From positions 44,345,501 through 44,409,500 of the forward strand of contig CM042046.1 of NCBI GenBank assembly GCA_023525975.1: a stretch of DNA of 64,000 nucleotides. The letters run 5' to 3'. Position numbers and translations under genes: made by a program. Under the pieces are notes generated by a model, which had not been told where the DNA came from, did no database searches, and was given only the letters and a program-made list of their open reading frames with translations. This DNA comes from Smallanthus sonchifolius (Eukaryota > Streptophyta > Magnoliopsida > Asterales > Asteraceae). Shown one piece after another: positions 57,227 to 64,000 of the stretch. Positions within the stretch are counted from its first letter, which is position 1; each line of letters opens with the position of its first letter.

Positions 57227-60200
57227 CTATTTATCTTTTTTACTTTGATTGTTTTTAATAAATTTAACTATTGCTTCGCAGTCTGTTCTGACTGTAAAGT
57301 CTTTATGTAAAAATAGTTTAAATTTGTCTAAAGCATTAATCAAGGCTTGTATTTCAAAGTCTAGGCTGGTCCAAGTGGATCCAGTTGTAAAACTTCCACT
57401 GTAATAAGAACAAATTTTTTCTTCTTTTTTGTAACTATGTATATCTGGTTTGCAAAGGAGGACTGCTCCCCATCCATCTTTGCATCCATCAACTTCTATA
57501 ATAATGTGATCTGTTAAAAGAGGTAATTCTAAAGGTTTTATCTCTTTAACCTTTTCTTTAATCTTTTTTATCAAAATTATATCTTCATTATTAAAATGTC
57601 TTTGGCCGTTTTTTGTGGTCTTACTGTACAACGGACCAACTAGTTTTGAAAGATTTGGTATGAATTTTCTGGCATAATTTACTAGGCCTAGAAAAGCTTG
57701 TATCTGTTTTAAATTTGTAAGTTTTTCTGGAAAATCTAGAATTTTTGTAGAAATATGTGGTTGTAATTCTATTTTCCCATTACATATTTCTACTTCCAAA
57801 AACGAAAATTTTCTTTTGAATAATTCCATTTTTCTTTTGGATACTACTATCCCATTCTTTTTTATTTCTTCAAATACTTGTTGCAAGTGTTTTTCATGTT
57901 CTTGAACTGTTTCACTTGCTACTAGTATGTCATCAATATAAACTAAGCAAAATTTGTATTTGAGAAATATACTGTCCATAAATCTTTGAAAAATTGAAGG
58001 AGCGTTCTTTAGCCCGAAGCTAAGAACATTCCATTCATATAATCCTTCAGAGCATGTGAAGGCTGTCCATTTTTTAAAGTCTTCTTCTAAATGTAATTGA
58101 TTATAACCTGATTTTAAATCAAACTTAGAAAATACTTTATTATTTTGTATTAACTGGATTAAGCTATCTTTATTAGGAATGTTATAACCATCATCTTCTG
58201 TGTTATCATTTAATCTTTCGTAGTTATAAACTATTCTTGCCTTTCCTCTTTTTATTTCACTATGATTTTTAACTATAAAGGCTGCTGATCTATGTGGACT
58301 TTCGGATTTTCTAATTAATCCTTGTTTAGTCATTTCTAATATCTGTTTTTTAAATTCTTCTTTATCTAGGAGACTGTAATCTATGTTTATATTTCGTATG
58401 GTAATATCAGGATTTTTTATCTTAAATTTGCATACATACTTAACTTTAGATTTTGTAATATCTTCTCCTATGAATCCTATTTTTTCTAAGTGGACTATTA
58501 TAGGATGATTTATACTTTTTGTAATGTCTTGTCCTTTTTCTAATTCATGATTTATAAAATTTGTAAGTAATTGCATGGCTTCATTTTCTGCAATCTTTTT
58601 TCTGTTTTTATTAAAGAACTCTAAGCTTCCTTTTTCTCCTTTTTTATTAAAAATATTTTCTATACTTTTATATCTAAGTGTTGGAAAGCTGTAAATTTGT
58701 TTACTAATTGTTATATAGTTTCTAGTTATGGTGATAGCACCATTTAATCCTAATATGAAATTTAATCCTAAGACAAAGTCTTTAGATTTTATGTGTTGAG
58801 GATTTATGTTTATTTGTGGCATTTCATATTTTATGCTGTAGTTTCCTGAAAAGTCTCGGAATTGTATTCCTGAAGGGTCTAAGTGATGTGTTATCTCTAT
58901 TAATCTATTTTCTACAGTTCTTGTCATTAGTTTATATGTAAGTAGTTTATGAAATTTTTCTGGGGCTAAACTATGTGAAATTACACTTTTTGTTGCTCCT
59001 GTGTCTACTAAGGCTGTTAAATCTATAGGTGTATTAGCGTCTAGCCATAATCTACACTGTATATTTATCATACTTATTGATCCACCGGTTTGTATAAGTG
59101 TTTCTTCTCCAGTTTGTATTATAGAGTTTTGTTCTGTGGCCATATTATTTAATTTTGGAAATTCTTTTTCCTTTTTCTTTTCTATATGGTCTTCAAGTCT
59201 AAGAACCCTATCTTTAAGAAGTTCTATCTTTAATTTATTTAATTCTATGGCTAATTCTAATTTTTCTATCTTTTCTTCATAATTACTAGAATTTTTACTT
59301 ATTTCTTGACTAGTACTTGGTGGTTCTATGTTATAAATATCTTTTATACAAATATGACAAATTTCTTTAAAACAAATGTTGCATTGTGACCTTTTTTCTA
59401 TACTAGGGTAATATTCACATATATAACATTTAATGTGATTATTACCTTTCCTATGTTTCCAATCATGGTTACATTCTTCAGGGTTTGTATATGTGTATGA
59501 AATTTTTGCTATTGGCTCATCTTCTTCGCTATATATACTGTATATTGACTCGTTATCTGTATGATCTGTGTCTATCGCCTCTATTTCATAATCTTTTATC
59601 TGTTCAATTAAATTACTTTTTTCTATATTTTTATTTCTGTTTGGGCATCTATTAGCCAAATGTTCTGTATCTCCACATATAAAACATTTACATGTCCTAG
59701 TGTGAGGTTTTTTAACATATTTATTTTGATATTTTTTATACGGTTTGTATTCTTTATTGTAAGTAGTGCTTTTCCTAATTTTCTTTTTTCTACTGTTGTC
59801 ATAGTATCCATAGGCTTGTGGGGTGTATATTGCTGTTTTACAGAATGCAAATGCATTTCTTTTTAGCTGTTCTTGTAAGGCTACTTCTTTACATTTTTCT
59901 TCTAATATACTGAATGTAAAGGTTATCCTAGGTCCAATTCCTAGGTTTTGCATGTCTCCATATTGTAATTTCCATGCTTCATGTATATGTTTTCCTAAGT
60001 CTCCTGGTAATTTTATAAAATATTTATCGCATAAGCTATCTTCCATAGCTTGTCCTGTTTGTGCTAATAACCTTGTGAAGTCTAATGTAAATTCATTTAT
60101 GTATTTCATGTCTGCTATACTTAATTGTTCTAGGTTTCTAATGGCTGTGTCTTGTAATAGGCTGTTGTTTTTTGCTGGATCAACTCCTAAAATAAGAACT

Positions 60201-61972
60201 CTTATTTGGGAGGTGAAATTGTAGGGATTATCGCCTATAGCTTTTAGCCTGTTTATCTGATCTGGGCTATGGGCTTTTTTGCTTTGCCATATGCCTAAGG
60301 CTGTTGGGCCTAGGGTTGTTTCTAAATATGCAAACATGTCCATACTATCTTTCTTATTTGTTTCCCACATTCTTACTACTGTCTGTTCTCATATGAGAAC
60401 TTCATCTACCCATAATTGTGGTTTTTGCTGTTCTAATAAAAGCATATTACCACTGTAAATTTGTCCTATAGGTAACCTTCTTCTGGTTCCATTGTAACCA
60501 GATTCCTGTTGATAACTTGTGACTGGTTTTGTCCAAGGTTCTCTACCCATAGTATCATTTGATGTTTGTCCTAAGTCGTATTGTTGATAGTTTCTTTTAG
60601 GTTTACCTTCGGGATTCATAAAACTGTTATCTTGTTTTTTGTAAAAATCGGAGATCATTGTGTCTCCTTTAACTATACTATTTACTAAGGGTAAATTAAA
60701 ATCTTCTTGTAATTTTTTATAACTTTCTTCATATGTCATTTTTAAGTTTAACATACATTCTACTATCATATCATCTACTTCTTCCTGTATATTTGCTTCT
60801 GTAAATTTTCTGTTTATTATTTGTTCGTAGGATTTGTTAATTTCTTCTGATTTAAAAATTGTATTTGTTTCTTGTCTTATTTCTTCTAATAAGCTGTAAT
60901 CTATATCTTCTTGTTCAAATTTTAAGAATTCTGAATCTAATAAGTATTCATCTTCTTCTTCTTCATTTTCTGTATCATATATTGGTTGTCCATACTCAGA
61001 TTCGTCATCTGATTCTATATTCATAAAATTATATTGTGGTTCTTGAGGAGGTTGTTCTTCTGAACAAGTACTCTCTTCATATTTATCTTCTCTTTTAAAA
61101 TCTATAAATCTTAGACTCTATGTACCATCTATATTTTCATATATATGACTCTGTTTAGGGACTAATGTTGAACTTTCTATTTCTTTTAACTCATTTATTT
61201 GCCATTCTAATCCTGCTAATTCTTCAGGATCTATTTTAACTGGTTCAATCATTTGTATAGACTTAGATGCTATTGTATTTACTATTCCTTCTATATTTAC
61301 TTTGTATTTCATTCCTGATCTATTACTAGCTTTGCCTAAGACTCCTATGCTTATTACTATGTTATTTCTTTCGTAATTTTCATAACCTTTAGTTTGTAAA
61401 GCTATTTTTAATTTTTGTAGATCTTTAATGTCTTTTAATATTCCAGGTGTACAATAAAATAAAGCTGTGTTTTGGCTTAAATCTATTTCCATACCTGAGA
61501 TTATTGCCTTTTTCATTTCTGATTTCCAGCTTTTATCTAATATTAATGTTAAAAGTTTAGTTCCTAGGTTTTTTCTTCCTAGGGCTTTTATTCCTATTAC
61601 TATGAGTCCTGTATGTATAAACTGTTTTCCTGCTTGTTTAATTTTTAAGATTGTTTCTGGTGAAAATAAATCTATTTCTACCATTTTATCTATTACTCTT
61701 AAACTTTCTTCCCTACTACTTTGTATTAAAGTTGTGTTTACGTTTAACATACCTGTTTGATATAGTGTTCTTGGATTTAATATATCTAATTGATGTTGAT
61801 TGTATAAATTTATATTTTTGTCTAAGTCGATTTCCTCTTCTAATTGTATTGTTTGTGTATTTCTAGAAGATGATCATTTTCTTAAAATTCTGTTTAAAAA
61901 GGTGTCTGAAGAAATAATATATCTTATATTACTAGTTGATTTTCTAGATTCTTGGATGATTTGTTTATTCAT
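57227..61972 (-). pseudogene. Badnavirus-type polyprotein (MP-CP-protease-RT-RNase H), three in-frame stops
   Basis: From ATG 61972 the frame stays open for about 1580 codons, apart from TGA 61876-61874, TAG 61120-61118 and TGA 60391-60389. No frameshift occurs. A movement-protein part (about 61750-61180) is followed by an acidic region (DDESEYGQPIYDTENEEEED). The coat part has a zinc knuckle CKCFICGDTEHLANRC and then a second cysteine cluster (CYICEYYP... CNICFKEICHICI), a pairing known from badnaviruses. The protease site is ALVDTGATKSVIS (Asp codon 59005-59003). The RT has FDLKSGYNQLHLEEDF, LSFGLKNAPSIFQRFM and the YIDD box (57940-57929). The RNase H (IIEVDGCKDGWGAVLL, then RTDCEAIVKF) ends at TAG 57229-57227 near the junction, lacking its last part. 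The three internal stops, the TAG and the truncation prevent full expression. Confidence 0.92.
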
Positions 61973-62468
61973 CTCTAGGTTTCCAATGTTTATAAATTTT
62001 TGGTTTTTCACTTAGATGTGTTTTATTTAGTTTTTCTATCAGATTATTTATATCAGTAGAGTTTCCGGTTACTACTGGATGTTTATTCTTGTTTATATTT
62101 TTAACTTCTAGCAAAATTTGGTTATTTTGCTCTCTTATGTAATCTAAGTTATCTGTTAATTTTTTAAGTTCCTCTGTTTGTTTTGTTATAGAGTGTATTA
62201 TTTTTTCTAACAAATATTTATTATTAACTGATTCTTTTTGTAGACTAAATCCTAAGTTTATAATTAAGTCTGTGATACTATTTAAGTGTGTATTATCTGT
62301 GTGTAGACTATGTGTATGTAGTTCTTTAAATCTACAAATATGATTATAGTAACTACTAGATATATTTTTATGATCGCTTTTATCAGAAAATTCTAGGTTT
62401 AAAAATTCGAGTTTTTTGAAATTTATCGCTGATTCAATAATTTCTTGATTAAAAATCTGATTTCTCTT
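61965..62468 (-). CDS. ORF1-like viral gene without an ATG start
   Basis: A 167-codon open frame between TAA (62471-62469) and TAA (61967-61965) overlaps the polyprotein ATG by 8 bases. Overlaps of this kind are typical of badnavirus ORFs. The middle contains RFKELHTHSLHTDNTHLNSI and LIINLGFSLQKESVNNKYLL. A heptad-rich part follows (EELKKLTDNLDYIREQNNQI), with the C-terminus ending KHWKPRDE. It resembles the small upstream protein of badnaviruses and tungroviruses. There is no ATG in frame. An upstream ATG at 62482 is in another frame, so either a one-base shift has occurred or initiation is at a non-AUG codon, as reported for rice tungro bacilliform virus ORF I. Confidence 0.6.
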   Translation of the reverse strand, partial: KRNQIFNQEIIESAINFKKLEFLNLEFSDKSDHKNISSSYYNHICRFKELHTHSLHTDNTHLNSITDLIINLGFSLQKESVNNKYLLEKIIHSITKQTEELKKLTDNLDYIREQNNQILLEVKNINKNKHPVVTGNSTDINNLIEKLNKTHLSEKPKIYKHWKPRDE

Positions 62469-62471
62469 TTA

Positions 62472-62742
62472 AAACGCTTCATCTCTTTAGTTCCCTTAAA
62501 ATATTTTCTTATATCCCAATATTTTAAATTTAATAACTAACTTTTCATAGATAATCTTGAAATATTCACAAAGTGTAAAATTAAGTGTAAAATTCAATGA
62601 TTTCTTTATTTAGTTTAGTTTCAAAGCAAAATTTTTCCCTAATCTTCACCTTAGCGGGTTTCCACATAAATAGGACTTAAGCATATCAAGCTGCCTGATA
62701 TGGACCTGTCTAAGTCTTTTAGATGTTAGAAAAGCCTCCTCC
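62472..62742 (-). other. Upstream non-coding end of pararetrovirus B
   Basis: This AT-rich DNA before the first ORF of virus B may be part of its leader. No primer-binding site consensus was found. A CCTCCTCCTC run marks the junction with the second copy of virus A. Confidence 0.45.
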
Positions 62743-62929
62743 TCAAGGGATTTGTATTTTCTAAAGGATGCGTGTTTGCTTCCTTTATTTTTTCGGAAAT
62801 CTCACTAATTATTTTTGCGGCTATCGCTTCAAGATTTTCACTTGTAGATAGACTTTCTACTTTATTAATTAATTCTTTAATTAATTCTTCAATTCTGGTA
62901 AGAGAACTCATTTTGAAATTATTTTCCAA
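62743..62929 (-). pseudogene. Truncated virion-associated-like gene, copy 2
   Basis: ATG 62929 leads into the same coiled-coil N-terminus as at 56107. After about 56 residues the sequence departs at the junction, giving a short unrelated tail to a stop at 62726. The conserved C-terminal patch is lost. Confidence 0.8.
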
Positions 62930-63916
62930 TAACTTCTTTTAGGATTTCTCCGTATTTATCAATCCTATCTGACATGGATCGAATTAATTGTAATTCAGTG
63001 GGACTGGTCGAGTCCGAACTGGATTCTCCTATTTTTAGAGTATTAAAAGAAAAACTCTGTCTAGGTCTATGATCTAGAATTTGTTTATTACGGGCTATAT
63101 TAATGGCCCAGTTTTCCTGCACTTGTGAAGGTTCAGAGAACTTACTTTATTCAATAGTGCTAATATCTGAGAATATATCTTCAATAGTAATATTCTCTTT
63201 TTCTTTATACTCAATCGAATGAGTACTGTTTGTTAAAGCATATGAGATTAAATAATTAATCGAAAATACTTTATTTCCTGGTTCTATTAAATCAGTTCTT
63301 TCGCACTGATGTATGAAACTTAACGTTTTATCGAAATCTTTCGAATTTAAATGTAAAGAGAATTTAGGATATATGGTAAACATAAATTTGCCATATGCTA
63401 AATTTCCTTATACTGCTCCAAGAAGAGCATCTTGTCTGTTGATAATTCTGTTATCAACTAAAGCCATTTTTATAGGAAAATTAATCCCGTCTCTGAATTT
63501 TGTTTTTAAGAGAATTTTTACTGCTCCTATATGCACCATATTCATAGATTTTCTTAACTCAGGTTTAATAGCCAAAAGTCTTTTTGCTATTTCTACTTTT
63601 GTTATTAGTGGTAAAAATACTTCTCCTGAAGTATCTTTTATGTCTACTGAGAGTTCTTCAGTATTAAAACAATAAATTTTTTTATTTTTTCTAGAGAAAG
63701 CTTTTGAGACTAAACTCTGCAGACTTGTAGGTTGATTAAAAACCTGTTTAGTGTTTAGCTTGAACTTAAGCTTGTTTATTTTTGTTAACTGATCAGAGTT
63801 AATCATATAATCAGAACAAAACCTTTTTCATTTTCACTAAAGTTAATAACTTCAGTTGATTGTTGATTTGATTCTTCAGAATCATTATCATTTGAATTTT
63901 TATTTAAAAAACTCAT
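62919..63916 (-). pseudogene. Caulimovirus movement protein, copy 2, broken
   Basis: It is almost identical to 56097-57095. A one-base deletion near 63820 shifts the frame after about 30 codons. Stops occur at 63410-63408 (CAA to TAA) and 63149-63147 (GAA to TAA). The rest is readable to the normal TAA at 62919. Different lesions in the two copies show that they decayed independently after duplication or separate integration. Confidence 0.88.
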
Positions 63917-63967
63917 TCTATTTTGAATTTTTAGTTTAAAAACTCAAATTATTAAAGTTGAGCACAA

Positions 63968-63980
63968 GGCTCTGATACCA
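63968..63980 (-). promoter_or_regulatory. tRNA-iMet primer-binding site, copy 2
   Basis: TGGTATCAGAGCC on the viral strand is an exact match to the tRNA-iMet complement used by pararetroviruses. It lies about 50 bp before the movement protein ATG, as in copy 1. Confidence 0.85.
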
Positions 63981-64000
63981 GATTGCGGAATCATTTTTCG

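Larger units (their letters stand above)
57199..62742 (-). mobile_element. Endogenous pararetrovirus B: badnavirus/tungrovirus-like genome, truncated
   Basis: Two genes are present: a small upstream ORF and, overlapping its end by 8 bp, one large polyprotein (movement protein, coat protein, protease, RT, RNase H). This is the badnavirus/tungrovirus plan, unlike virus A. The RNase H end, promoter and primer site are not present, so the segment is incomplete. It lies between two copies of virus A in the same orientation. CCT-type repeats occur at both junctions (57184-57198 and 62735-62744). Confidence 0.82.
62743..64000 (-). mobile_element. Pararetrovirus A, copy 2 (partial, runs off the window)
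   Basis: The sequence is near-identical to 55930-57180 of copy 1: primer site, movement protein and the first part of the virion-associated-like gene. Homology is lost at about 62755 inside that gene, beside an AAGGGATTT stretch shared with copy 1. The copy has the same orientation as copy 1 and virus B. The right end is cut by the window. Confidence 0.9.

Noticed and set aside
57227..62468. A functional, expressible virus
   Set aside because: In-frame stops, a truncated RNase H and absent promoter/primer site make this copy defective as integrated.

Overview
This window is nuclear DNA of a flowering plant, probably a eudicot. It is AT-rich, its genes have GT-AG introns, it is packed with plant transposon families, and it ends in integrated plant pararetrovirus DNA. 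The repeat style reminds me of Asteraceae, but that is a low-confidence guess. Three host genes can be rebuilt exon by exon, and all three read without breaks: ribosomal protein L6 (RPL6, minus strand, 233 residues, about 1.5-4.2 kb), a WUSCHEL-related homeobox gene of the WOX8/9 type (minus strand, 378 residues, about 20.9-24.4 kb), and spliceosomal SF3b subunit 2 (SF3B2/SAP145, plus strand, 18 exons, 585 residues, 42.3-49.6 kb).

The DNA between the genes is a nested mosaic of mobile elements. Several have target-site duplications (TSDs) that I could read directly. They include a copia 3' LTR at the left edge; a 2.8 kb solo gypsy LTR with TSD TTAAT; hAT-type MITEs in an RPL6 intron (TSD AATAAAAT) and inside a LINE remnant (TSD CCAGTAAG); Tourist/Harbinger-like MITEs with 3-bp TTA or TAA duplications; a Helitron of 410 bp; a Mutator-like element with long terminal inverted repeats; three degraded LINE 3' ends; a non-autonomous gag-only gypsy retrotransposon (32.6-38.6 kb); and a 2.9 kb hAT transposon with perfect 8-bp TSDs (CACCGACC) and a transposase broken by one frameshift and one stop.

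The most unusual part is 50.2-64.0 kb, all on the minus strand. It holds at least three pieces of endogenous pararetrovirus (Caulimoviridae). One is an almost complete caulimovirus-like genome with separate genes in the order movement protein, virion-associated-like protein, small unknown ORF, coat protein, protease-RT-RNase H and transactivator, followed by a 35S-like promoter with an as-1-like element, TATA box and poly(A) signal. Upstream of it lies a second, different virus of badnavirus/tungrovirus type, whose polyprotein of about 1580 codons stays in one frame and is interrupted by only three stops before its RNase H end. Upstream of that is another, near-identical partial copy of the first virus. 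CCT/AGG repeats sit at each visible segment junction, which suggests recombination or template switching there. None of the viral coding regions of the two larger genomes is fully intact, apart from short ORFs and the first movement-protein gene.

The host genes do not form a functional cluster. They are independent housekeeping or developmental genes separated by transposons. The viral block begins about 0.6 kb beyond the SF3B2 stop codon and points towards it, so any viral read-through transcript would be antisense to the 3' end of SF3B2.
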